Virus record (IMG/VR): IMGVR_UViG_3300042937_000217
Coordinates: 1-32,311 of that record
Strand: one strand, 5' to 3'
DNA length: 32,311 nt
From: a virus
Part shown: positions 23,800-29,701 of the stretch, piece by piece
Layout: the number at the start of each line of letters is the position of its first letter
How positions within the stretch are numbered: position 1 is the stretch's first letter
Notes under the pieces: generated by a model
Told to the model about the DNA's origin: nothing
Seen by the model: the letters and a program-made list of their open reading frames with translations, nothing else
The model's database searches: none
Position numbers and translations under genes: made by a program

Positions 23800-24055
23800 G
23801 CGTAATCAATTTCATTTTTGGATTGACGAAGATGCAGTAGAATCTCTAGTACATAGTTGGGTTTCTGATATACCCGAAAAAGATAGCGATTCTGTTTACA
23901 TAGGAATTAATCTTAGTGACCATAATTCTGAAGCACAAAAGGAGGCTCTGTCGCTTATTTTAAAGCGATTTGAGGGTATCGAGGTTATTTTCCCTATGGA
24001 GATATCAAAAGAACAAAAGAAAGCCACTAAATCGCCTAAAAAAGAGGCACAATGA
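23744..24055 (+). CDS. Hypothetical protein (103 aa)
   Basis: The 103-residue product has an N-terminal beta-rich part (IKNIQVTYLVNHNERNQFHF), a middle helix (EAQKEALSLILKRFEGIEV) and a lysine-rich tail (KEQKKATKSPKKEAQ). I recognise no family. It overlaps the u-spanin gene by 4 bases. Position between connector and lysis genes fits a minor virion or assembly protein, without direct evidence. Confidence 0.65.
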   Translation: MKAKLIKNIQVTYLVNHNERNQFHFWIDEDAVESLVHSWVSDIPEKDSDSVYIGINLSDHNSEAQKEALSLILKRFEGIEVIFPMEISKEQKKATKSPKKEAQ

Positions 24056-24468
24056 GAAGTGCAATTTTTATATTGGCGATCGTACTTAGCGGATGTTCGG
24101 CACAATGGCATATTAAAAGAGCCATCGCCAAAGACCCAAGTATATTGACAGAGAAAATTGTAACTATATTAGACACTATTATTGTTAAAGAGGGATTCCA
24201 AAGAATTGATACCTTTGTAACTAAAGAAGTCGATACACTCTTAATCCATGAAAAGGGTGTAAATACGCAGATAATTCGATTTAAAGATAGGCTAATCGTT
24301 AAAACGGAGGTCAAAAATGACACAATTCGCATCATAAAGGCAATTAAGGATTATCAGTTAATTTACAAGGAAAAGCCAAAATCCAACAAATCATTTTGGA
24401 TAGCGTTTATTATTGGCGTAGCAACTGCAATTATGTTTGTAATTGGACTTAAACAATTATTAAAATGA
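24052..24468 (+). CDS. Probable unimolecular spanin (u-spanin)
   Basis: The 138-residue protein has a lipoprotein signal (MRSAIFILAIVLSGC) with lipobox cysteine C15, a periplasm-sized middle of about 100 mostly charged residues, and a C-terminal transmembrane helix at 115-133 (FWIAFIIGVATAIMFV). An outer-membrane lipid anchor plus an inner-membrane helix in one chain is the defining plan of u-spanins, which fuse the two membranes at the end of lysis. The class is usually called from this topology because sequence is poorly conserved. It precedes, but is not adjacent to, the holin-amidase block 2 kb later. Confidence 0.75.
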   Translation: MRSAIFILAIVLSGCSAQWHIKRAIAKDPSILTEKIVTILDTIIVKEGFQRIDTFVTKEVDTLLIHEKGVNTQIIRFKDRLIVKTEVKNDTIRIIKAIKDYQLIYKEKPKSNKSFWIAFIIGVATAIMFVIGLKQLLK

Positions 24469-24620
24469 CTGGCATAGATAGAAAATTTACCAACCCATCT
24501 CGCTCAAGCCCAAAATCGAATGGCAGGGCTTGTCTATGTAAAGACAAAAACAAATATTCCAAAAAATGTTGCGATGGAACATTGTGGGCACAAGGCATTG
24601 GTAACATCACACAACCCTAA
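24465..24620 (+). CDS. Cysteine-containing small phage protein (51 aa)
   Basis: Starting on an ATGA overlap with the u-spanin gene, the 51-residue frame has C-L-C-K-D at about 23-27, then CCDGTLWAQGIGNI near the end. The same CLCKD/CCDG pattern recurs in small proteins of other Bacteroidota phages. The four cysteines could be a disulfide or metal pair. Its stop codon overlaps the -35 of late promoter 5. Confidence 0.65.
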   Translation: MTGIDRKFTNPSRSSPKSNGRACLCKDKNKYSKKCCDGTLWAQGIGNITQP

Positions 24621-24644
24621 CAAATTTACATAAAATCGTTATAT
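24617..24644 (+). promoter_or_regulatory. Phage late promoter, copy 5 (ECF-type)
   Basis: CTAACA (24617-24622) overlaps the stop of the preceding gene; 14 bases later CGTTATAT (24637-24644), with the ATG at 24649. It opens the fibre and lysis unit that runs to 27650. Confidence 0.85.
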
Positions 24645-24648
24645 AGTT

Positions 24649-24921
24649 ATGAGCATTTCAGCATCAGCGTTTTCTGCGGGTTACACAGGGTGTAAACTCG
24701 TTTCAAATACATCTGCAACAACTGGTCAATTTCGTGGTTTTGTAGTAAATTTTGATTGTGTAGTTTCGGCTTGTTTGGATAAGGATGGCAATTCATTGAT
24801 GACATCGTTGGGATTAACAAGCAATACAATTAACCAAGGGGCATTCATTTGTGTTGCGGATGGTGATTTCATTTCATCCATCACATTGGCAAGTGGGTCA
24901 ATAATCCTTTATACAATTTAA
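24649..24921 (+). CDS. Small beta-rich virion-type protein (90 aa)
   Basis: The 90-residue product is rich in small polar residues and likely all beta (SASAFSAGYTGCKLVSNTSA, ending SSITLASGSIILYTI). It is the first gene of the fifth late unit, directly after the promoter. I recognise no family with confidence. Composition and position next to the fibre gene suggest a tail or capsid surface protein. Confidence 0.7.
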   Translation: MSISASAFSAGYTGCKLVSNTSATTGQFRGFVVNFDCVVSACLDKDGNSLMTSLGLTSNTINQGAFICVADGDFISSITLASGSIILYTI

Positions 24922-24923
24922 TT

Positions 24924-25052
24924 ATGTGGGTTGGTATTGGCGTGGGCATTGGCCGTCAAAGATTCGCACAATCATCACCCGATTTTGGACATCAACAATG
25001 GCAGTTGATAGTAGAACAATGGCAAACAATAAACGAACTTTGGAATTCATAA
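24924..25052 (+). CDS. Small glycine-rich protein (42 aa)
   Basis: An ATG 2 bases after the previous stop opens a 42-residue frame starting MWVGIGVGIGRQRFAQ and ending in a tryptophan/glutamine-rich helix (QQWQLIVEQWQTINELW). The glycine/valine N-terminus resembles small proteins next to tail-fibre genes in other Bacteroidota phages. The C-terminal WQxI pattern echoes the start of the tail-tip protein (WQNIVIQWQDINE, near residue 23 at 12351), which may be a shared virion-binding peptide. Confidence 0.6.
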   Translation: MWVGIGVGIGRQRFAQSSPDFGHQQWQLIVEQWQTINELWNS

Positions 25053-25056
25053 AAAT

Positions 25057-26130
25057 ATGGGAACTTCTTTAACTGGGTTAACCCCCGCAACAACATACGA
25101 TGCCTTGATTAAGGTAGGCGATAATGGACCGCTAAGTGCAACGGCAAAAGTATTAAGTGATGGATTGGGTAATGATTCAATTCTTGCTTTGTCTACAACT
25201 GCAGTTGGTATTGGTACAAATTCACCCGTTACCTATGGTGCTGATTTAGCAATTCAAGGTTCGGGAAATGGTATTATTTCAGTAGGTCAAGCAACAAGTT
25301 ATACTACGCTACAATCTAATGGACAAGATTTTTACTTAAACGCAAAAGGAACGGGAAATATCATTTTTAGAAATGGAAGTTCTGACACCGAAAGAATGCG
25401 TATCACCTCCGCAGGAAATGTAGGTATAGGAACGAGTTCGCCTGTTGGATTTGCTTCTGATGACATTGTTTTACAAGTTCACAATGCTACGGCATCACCT
25501 TCTTCATCGCGTTCTATCTTTCGTTTGACTAACTCCTACACGGGTAGCACATTCGGAAATGGTAGCGGATTGCTTATTGACAATAATGTGCATTTGAATG
25601 TAATCAACTATGAAAATGCTGACATTGTATTTTTAAGCAACAATGGGACTTCGGTAACTGAAAAAGGGCGTTTCCTCTCAGGTGGCGGACTAACCTTCAA
25701 CGGAGATACGGCACAAGCCAACGCCCTTGATGATTACGAGGAGGGGACTTTTACTCCGAGTGTTGCTTTTGGTGGTGCATCAACTGGAATAACTTATTTT
25801 GATAGACAAGGTAATTATACTAAAATTGGTAGACAAGTAACTTGTACAATGTATATCGCAATGACAAATGTTGGAAGTTCTACGGGGATTGCTACTATTG
25901 AAGGTTTGCCGTTTACTTGTAGTAATTTAAACAGAGGTAGCGTTTCTGCCATTGCAATAAGGTATGACAATATAACTTCAACAGGTCAATTAATGGGGAA
26001 TGTAGTACAGGGAAGTACCCAAATAGGATTGAGTTCTACAAGTGTATTAGGTGCTGATACTGCATTAAATAATACAAACTTTAATGGGTCATCGGAATTT
26101 AACGCAATCACAGTAACTTACTTTGTATAA
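25057..26130 (+). CDS. Tail fibre / receptor-binding protein
   Basis: The 357-residue protein starts with LTGLTPATTYDALIKVGDNG, a fibronectin-like strand pattern, then has beta-prism-like segments with the fibre motif VGIGTNSPV (about 50-58) and again ERMRITSAGNVGIGTSSP (about 111-128). The C-terminal third (EEGTFTPSVAFGGASTGITY through ITVTYFV) looks like a receptor-binding or trimerising head. No S74 peptidase catalytic end is visible. It probably determines host adsorption. Its neighbours up to 26553 are small and likely fibre-associated. Confidence 0.75.
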   Translation: MGTSLTGLTPATTYDALIKVGDNGPLSATAKVLSDGLGNDSILALSTTAVGIGTNSPVTYGADLAIQGSGNGIISVGQATSYTTLQSNGQDFYLNAKGTGNIIFRNGSSDTERMRITSAGNVGIGTSSPVGFASDDIVLQVHNATASPSSSRSIFRLTNSYTGSTFGNGSGLLIDNNVHLNVINYENADIVFLSNNGTSVTEKGRFLSGGGLTFNGDTAQANALDDYEEGTFTPSVAFGGASTGITYFDRQGNYTKIGRQVTCTMYIAMTNVGSSTGIATIEGLPFTCSNLNRGSVSAIAIRYDNITSTGQLMGNVVQGSTQIGLSSTSVLGADTALNNTNFNGSSEFNAITVTYFV

Positions 26131-26149
26131 CCTTAAAAAATAAAAAATT

Positions 26150-26419
26150 ATGATAGAAGAAATAGTTTACATCAGTTCATTCAATGTGAATGCTGACGGC
26201 TCGATTGAAGTTCGTAAAACTACGGATGTAGTAAAAGATGGCGTTGTAATCGCATCAAGTTTTTGGCGTGGTGTGTTAGCAGTAAACGACCCAAGTGCCG
26301 ATGAGGTATTAGGCGTTGACACTTACTATGCAAACATCGCTTCATACACTTGGAGTATTGCACCCGCACCCGTTGTTGAAGAAGCAACCGAAGAAGAAGC
26401 ATCAACCGAAGAAGCATAA
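26150..26419 (+). CDS. Small protein with acidic tail (89 aa), fibre-associated
   Basis: The 89-residue protein has a beta-rich body (YISSFNVNADGSIEVRKTTD, then ANIASYTWSI) and a low-complexity tail rich in alanine, glutamate and threonine (EEATEEEASTEEA). Position after the fibre suggests a fibre chaperone or attachment subunit. No family recognised. The frame ends in TAATG with the next small gene. Confidence 0.65.
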   Translation: MIEEIVYISSFNVNADGSIEVRKTTDVVKDGVVIASSFWRGVLAVNDPSADEVLGVDTYYANIASYTWSIAPAPVVEEATEEEASTEEA

Positions 26420-26553
26420 TGGAACATTTGCAACAACGATTAGAGCAACTCCAACAACAACAAGCGAGTTTGTTGATGCAACTTGACGAGGTGAAAGTTC
26501 TAATCAATGCGTATGAGAACGCCTTGAAACCTGTTGCCGATGAAAAACTTTAA
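26419..26553 (+). CDS. Short coiled-coil protein (44 aa)
   Basis: A TAATG overlap opens a 44-residue frame that is one continuous amphipathic helix, glutamine- and leucine-rich (HLQQRLEQLQQQQASLLMQL). It would form a coiled-coil dimer or trimer. It overlaps the next gene by 14 bases. No family recognised; an accessory of fibre assembly or of lysis timing is possible. Confidence 0.6.
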   Translation: MEHLQQRLEQLQQQQASLLMQLDEVKVLINAYENALKPVADEKL

Positions 26554-26731
26554 TGATACAACGGCGGTTATTGCAACTGGAATTTCGGGCAGTTCAGCCG
26601 TCATTACTTTTGCTCAAATTTACCAGCCACTTGTTACTTTTGGTGTGGGTATTCTCGGTATTGTGTCTGGCATTTTGGCGATTATTTACTGGGGTAAAAA
26701 AATCAGTCGATTGAATGGCAAAAGTCACTAA
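26540..26731 (+). CDS. Putative holin (two transmembrane segments)
   Basis: The start is the ATG at 26540 (MKNFND) within the overlap with the coiled-coil gene. The 63-residue product has two hydrophobic segments, about 9-27 and 31-51 (LVTFGVGILGIVSGILAIIYW), and a basic C-terminus (KKISRLNGKSH). This is the topology of a small class II or similar holin. It lies two genes before the amidase. A second small membrane protein follows at 26810, so which one is the holin and which an antiholin is not settled. Confidence 0.6.
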   Translation: MKNFNDTTAVIATGISGSSAVITFAQIYQPLVTFGVGILGIVSGILAIIYWGKKISRLNGKSH

Positions 26732-26837
26732 AGGCAATGTATCGGCATTTCAGCCTAAGCCTAAGAAAAAATTGCGTAGACACACCAAGCACAAGAACAA
26801 GCACAAATCATGGAAACCAAGCGTAGGGCAAGGCTGA
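26715..26837 (+). CDS. Small highly basic protein (40 aa)
   Basis: An ATG at 26715 inside the holin-like gene opens a 40-residue frame dominated by lysine, arginine and histidine (KPKKKLRRHTKHKNKHKSW). It overlaps both neighbours. Such K/H-rich peptides with a terminal SW-P-S-G-Q-G-like end are common near lysis genes of Bacteroidota phages. Function unknown to me; nucleic-acid or membrane-surface binding is possible. Confidence 0.6.
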   Translation: MAKVTKGNVSAFQPKPKKKLRRHTKHKNKHKSWKPSVGQG

Positions 26838-27031
26838 AATGGAAATCTTATTTTAGTCCTACTCCAAAAAGAGTTAGGGTACTTGGCGATAGTTTAGCCG
26901 TTGCTAGTATTTTTGTGGCTGGGTTAAATCTGGATGACTCACGAGTTATGATGGCTTGTGCTATATGCGGAGGCTTAGGTAAATTTATCAGTAACTTTAT
27001 CGATATAGACAATGGGGTTGACAAATCATAA
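26810..27031 (+). CDS. Small membrane protein, holin/antiholin candidate (73 aa)
   Basis: The 73-residue protein has a basic N-terminus (ETKRRARLKWKSYFSPTPKR) and one or two hydrophobic stretches at about 28-40 (LAVASIFVAGL) and 46-63 (RVMMACAICGGLGKFISNF). It overlaps the small basic gene and the amidase gene. Its position directly before the amidase fits a holin, with the 26540 product as partner or antiholin. Confidence 0.6.
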   Translation: METKRRARLKWKSYFSPTPKRVRVLGDSLAVASIFVAGLNLDDSRVMMACAICGGLGKFISNFIDIDNGVDKS

Positions 27032-27650
27032 ACTTGTTCCTTTCAATAGTTTCATGCACGAGATTACTGAGAAGAAACAGATCTACTTGCACCATACGGC
27101 TGGAGGTCCCGATGCAGAACAAGTTTACAAATGGTGGGATATGGATGCTCGACCAGTTGCTACTTGTGTAGTTATTGGTAGAGATGGATTAATAGCACAA
27201 GGGTTCCACTCTATGTACTGGGCATATCATTTGGGGCTGACTAATAAGGTTTTTGCTCAAAATAATGTGCCATACAAAAGTTTGGACAAGATTAGTTTAG
27301 GGATTGAAATATGCTCGTACGGATGGGTTGAATACAAGAATGGCGGTTACTACAATTATGTTAACGGCAAAATTCCTGCTAACGAGGTAGTTGAACTAGA
27401 TTCCCCATTTCGAGGTCGCAAGTTATATCAAGGCTACACCGACCAGCAAATCGATAGCGTACTTGAGTTACTCGAATTATGGAAAACTCGTTACAGCATT
27501 GATATTAGTTACAAACCAGACCAAATGTGGGATATCTCGAAAAAGGCATTAATGGGCGAAAAAGGATTGTATACCCATTGTTCAGTACGAGGGGATAAAT
27601 CAGACATATTCCCAGACCCTAAATTGATTACTGCATTAAAGTCATTGTAA
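27012..27650 (+). CDS. N-acetylmuramoyl-L-alanine amidase (endolysin)
   Basis: The 212-residue protein is an Amidase_2 (PGRP-like) enzyme. The zinc ligand H27 lies in IYLHHTAGG (24-32), the conserved SLGIEICSYG occurs near 95-104, and the second ligand site is YTHCSVRGDKSD (187-198) with H189 and D198, followed by IFPDP. There is no signal peptide or cell-wall-binding domain, so it depends on a holin for release. It cleaves the amide bond between MurNAc and L-alanine in peptidoglycan. It is the last gene of the late block; the next gene has a host-type promoter. Confidence 0.9.
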   Translation: MGLTNHKLVPFNSFMHEITEKKQIYLHHTAGGPDAEQVYKWWDMDARPVATCVVIGRDGLIAQGFHSMYWAYHLGLTNKVFAQNNVPYKSLDKISLGIEICSYGWVEYKNGGYYNYVNGKIPANEVVELDSPFRGRKLYQGYTDQQIDSVLELLELWKTRYSIDISYKPDQMWDISKKALMGEKGLYTHCSVRGDKSDIFPDPKLITALKSL

Positions 27651-27696
27651 GCAGGGAAACGGCTACCTAAAAAAATTTGATTATTTTTTATTTATT

Positions 27697-27727
27697 TTTG
27701 GAAAATGCAAAAATAGTATTATCTTTG
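27697..27727 (+). promoter_or_regulatory. Bacteroidota-type promoter
   Basis: TTTG (27697-27700), 19 bases, then TATCTTTG (27720-27727), followed by ATAAACAATG. It opens the early region; the next ATG is at 27735. Confidence 0.8.
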
Positions 27728-27734
27728 ATAAACA

Positions 27735-28244
27735 ATGATAGAAAATATGAAACAGAAACAAACCAAACTCAGCCACACTGGCTCATTTATTAACTGGATG
27801 ATGTCTAGCAACTCAACAATCCCAGAAGTAGGCAAAGGGGCTACTGAATTACATTGGAGTGACCGCACTCCTTATGAGGTACTAGAGGTAGCCAATGGAG
27901 GCAAATCAGCACTCATTCGACAAATGGGATATAGGGCATCCAGACAGATGCAAATGGGCGAACAAGCATGGGAATTATTTTCAGAACCAGAGAACGAAGC
28001 GAAATGGGTACATTGGAGATGGAACGCATGGAGAACCAAAAACTCACGCTGGTATAAAACAGACAAATTTTGGGAGGACTTGGAAGCCAATAAACAAACA
28101 ATGGAAAAAGAGGAGTTACAAATTTGGCTTGATAGCATGGAGGACAAAGCCAACTTTCCAGAATACTACGAATTTCATACGGAATGGAATGTAAAAAAAT
28201 TGCTTTTTGGCAAGGCTGAATACTACTACGACTGGTCTTTTTGA
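27735..28244 (+). CDS. Tryptophan-rich hypothetical protein (169 aa)
   Basis: The 169-residue product is acidic overall with many tryptophan residues (KWVHWRWNAWRTKNSRWY near 96-113). ATGs at 27735 and 27747 are both possible; the first sits 7 bases after a promoter -7 box. The aromatic, charged composition resembles a family of early Bacteroidota phage proteins of unknown function that starts by binding small substrates, but I cannot name it. It is alone on its promoter. Confidence 0.75.
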   Translation: MIENMKQKQTKLSHTGSFINWMMSSNSTIPEVGKGATELHWSDRTPYEVLEVANGGKSALIRQMGYRASRQMQMGEQAWELFSEPENEAKWVHWRWNAWRTKNSRWYKTDKFWEDLEANKQTMEKEELQIWLDSMEDKANFPEYYEFHTEWNVKKLLFGKAEYYYDWSF

Positions 28245-28254
28245 CGAAATAAAT

Positions 28255-28285
28255 TTTGATTTTTGGCAAAATAAATATATCTTTG
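28255..28285 (+). promoter_or_regulatory. Bacteroidota-type promoter
   Basis: TTTG (28255-28258), 19 bases, then TATCTTTG (28278-28285). The ATG at 28289 follows after only 3 bases, so the transcript is probably leaderless. It drives the 28289-29613 unit containing the SSB-like gene. Confidence 0.8.
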
Positions 28286-28288
28286 CAC

Positions 28289-28492
28289 ATGACAAAATGG
28301 GAAAAAATCGATAAACTGCTAACGATGAAAAAAGGTACGATGATAATCTATACTCCCAACTTTGGGGATGGCATCCCACAAGAGGCTAGATTCTACCGAA
28401 TACGCAATGAAAGGCAGGATTACATTATCGATGTCGAACTCCTTGATGGAGGAGTTCGATGGGGCTACATTGACCAAATAACGACTTTTTAA
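28289..28492 (+). CDS. Hypothetical protein (67 aa)
   Basis: The ATG at 28289 (MTKWEKID) is preferred because the longer frame reads back through the promoter. The 67-residue product has a short helix followed by beta strands (GTMIIYTPNFGDGIPQEARF, then DYIIDVELLDGGVRWGYI), an SH3-like or small barrel pattern. No family recognised. It is the first gene of the SSB unit and is followed by a helix-turn-helix gene after 4 bases. Confidence 0.7.
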   Translation: MTKWEKIDKLLTMKKGTMIIYTPNFGDGIPQEARFYRIRNERQDYIIDVELLDGGVRWGYIDQITTF

Positions 28493-28496
28493 AACG

Positions 28497-28712
28497 ATGA
28501 ATAATAAACAAGCACTAGACGAGATTTTCAATCTCAGCAACCCAGAACTTTCAAAAAAACTGGACGCACCTTATCAGACAGTTGCCTCATGGAGATTCAA
28601 ACACCAACGAGGTGACTTATCGATTGAGAAACAAATCGAGATTATCGGCAAAATGAATTACAAAATGCAAAACACAATATCATGGAAAAAACTAGCAAAG
28701 TCACCAGCGTAG
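28497..28712 (+). CDS. Small helix-turn-helix DNA-binding protein
   Basis: The 71-residue protein contains a helix-turn-helix: LSKKLDAPYQTVASWRFKHQ with the turn at DAP and the recognition helix at YQTVASWR. The rest is a basic helix (KQIEIIGKMNYKM). It resembles small Cro-like or YdaS-like phage regulators and could repress the early promoters. It overlaps the SSB-like gene by 31 bases. No operator is obvious. The regulator role is inferred. Confidence 0.7.
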   Translation: MNNKQALDEIFNLSNPELSKKLDAPYQTVASWRFKHQRGDLSIEKQIEIIGKMNYKMQNTISWKKLAKSPA

Positions 28713-29179
28713 CCTCAAACGGCACATTTAACTCCCAGTATGGGATGCTTTACAAATTTGAGGTAAATTTCGAGAACGGAGATTCTGGAGAGTACGCCTC
28801 AAAAAGTCAAGACCAAACAAAATTTGTTAATGGGCAGGAAGCCACTTACACTATTACGAGTAAGCAATGGAACGATCGCACATTTTACACAATCAAACCA
28901 GCGATGGCACAAGCCTCATCTGGCGGTGGAGGATTCGCATCCAAGCCCAAAGACCCAGAGACGGAAAAACGCATTACTCGAATGAGCGTACTCAAGGCAT
29001 CGATTGACTTGGTTACCAATGGCAACATCGAGTTACGCCAAGCCCTTGCTTACGCCAAGATTTTTGAGGCTTATGTAATCGATGGCACAGATTTATTGAG
29101 TACCCAGAAAACAACACAACCAGACGCGTTCAAAAGCATGGGCTTAACATCACCATTGGACGACGATTTACCTTTTTAA
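28682..29179 (+). CDS. Single-stranded DNA-binding protein-like (OB fold)
   Basis: The 165-residue protein has an N-terminal OB-fold pattern at about 1-72 (YGMLYKFEVNFENGDSGEYA, then GQEATYTITS), a glycine linker (SSGGGG), a helical middle (SVLKASIDLVTNGNIELRQA), and an acidic tip DDDLPF ending in phenylalanine. An OB domain plus an acidic tail ending in F mimics bacterial SSB, whose tip recruits replication proteins. Length is near the typical SSB range. It lies with replication genes. Call is by architecture rather than sequence identity. Confidence 0.75.
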   Translation: MEKTSKVTSVASNGTFNSQYGMLYKFEVNFENGDSGEYASKSQDQTKFVNGQEATYTITSKQWNDRTFYTIKPAMAQASSGGGGFASKPKDPETEKRITRMSVLKASIDLVTNGNIELRQALAYAKIFEAYVIDGTDLLSTQKTTQPDAFKSMGLTSPLDDDLPF

Positions 29180-29190
29180 CAAAATAAAAC

Positions 29191-29613
29191 ATGGAAACGC
29201 ATACAATTAATTTACTCGAGGATTTTATCCTAACACAAGTAACGGCAGTCGAGAATGGGAACTTAAACCCCCTTGACCTTAAAATCGCTTTAAAGCGACT
29301 ATCAGAACTCATCGAAGGGGTAGATAGCCAAATCAAACCATTAGTCCAGCAGGAGGCACGAAAATGGCATTTGCAGGACTATGGAGGGTATCGCATCGAA
29401 TACATGGAGAGCGGTGGGCGATATTCTTACGATCATATCCCACAAATTGTTGCATTGAAAAACGAATTGAAGGAACGAGAGAAGTTGCATCAACTTGCAT
29501 ACAAGAACATGAATCAAGGTCTATTCATAAATGAGATAACGGGAGAGGTTTACGAACCAGCGGTTTTCAAGCCCTCCGAATCCTATGTCAAACTGATAAA
29601 AGCGAAAAAGTAA
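29191..29613 (+). CDS. Conserved phage hypothetical protein (140 aa), SSB partner
   Basis: The 140-residue protein is helical at both ends (NLLEDFILTQVTAVENG and HIPQIVALKNELKERE) with a central beta part (GYRIEYMESGGRYSYDHI). A protein of this form often follows the SSB-like gene in Bacteroidota phages, so it may assist recombination or replication. It is the last gene before the terminator at 29619. No catalytic motif was seen. Confidence 0.7.
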   Translation: METHTINLLEDFILTQVTAVENGNLNPLDLKIALKRLSELIEGVDSQIKPLVQQEARKWHLQDYGGYRIEYMESGGRYSYDHIPQIVALKNELKEREKLHQLAYKNMNQGLFINEITGEVYEPAVFKPSESYVKLIKAKK

Positions 29614-29618
29614 GTAAC

Positions 29619-29646
29619 AAAAAAGGGGTGTAAAAACCCCTTTTTT
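29619..29646 (+). terminator. Rho-independent terminator
   Basis: AAAAAAGGGG (29619-29628) pairs with CCCCTTTTTT (29637-29646) around a short loop, and two more T follow to 29648. The 3' end of the T tract forms the -33 TTTG of the next promoter. Confidence 0.85.
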
Positions 29647-29677
29647 TTGCAAACATGGAAAACATTTGCTAATTTTA
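29646..29677 (+). promoter_or_regulatory. Bacteroidota-type promoter of the replication initiator
   Basis: TTTG (29646-29649), 20 bases, then TAATTTTA (29670-29677), one mismatch from TAnnTTTG. It overlaps the preceding terminator by one T-rich element. The initiator ATG is at 29702. Confidence 0.6.
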
Positions 29678-29701
29678 GAACACGCTTAACGGCACAAATA
29701 T

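Noticed and set aside
27651-27696. A terminator after the amidase gene
   Set aside because: The region is T-rich but has no convincing GC stem before the T tracts.
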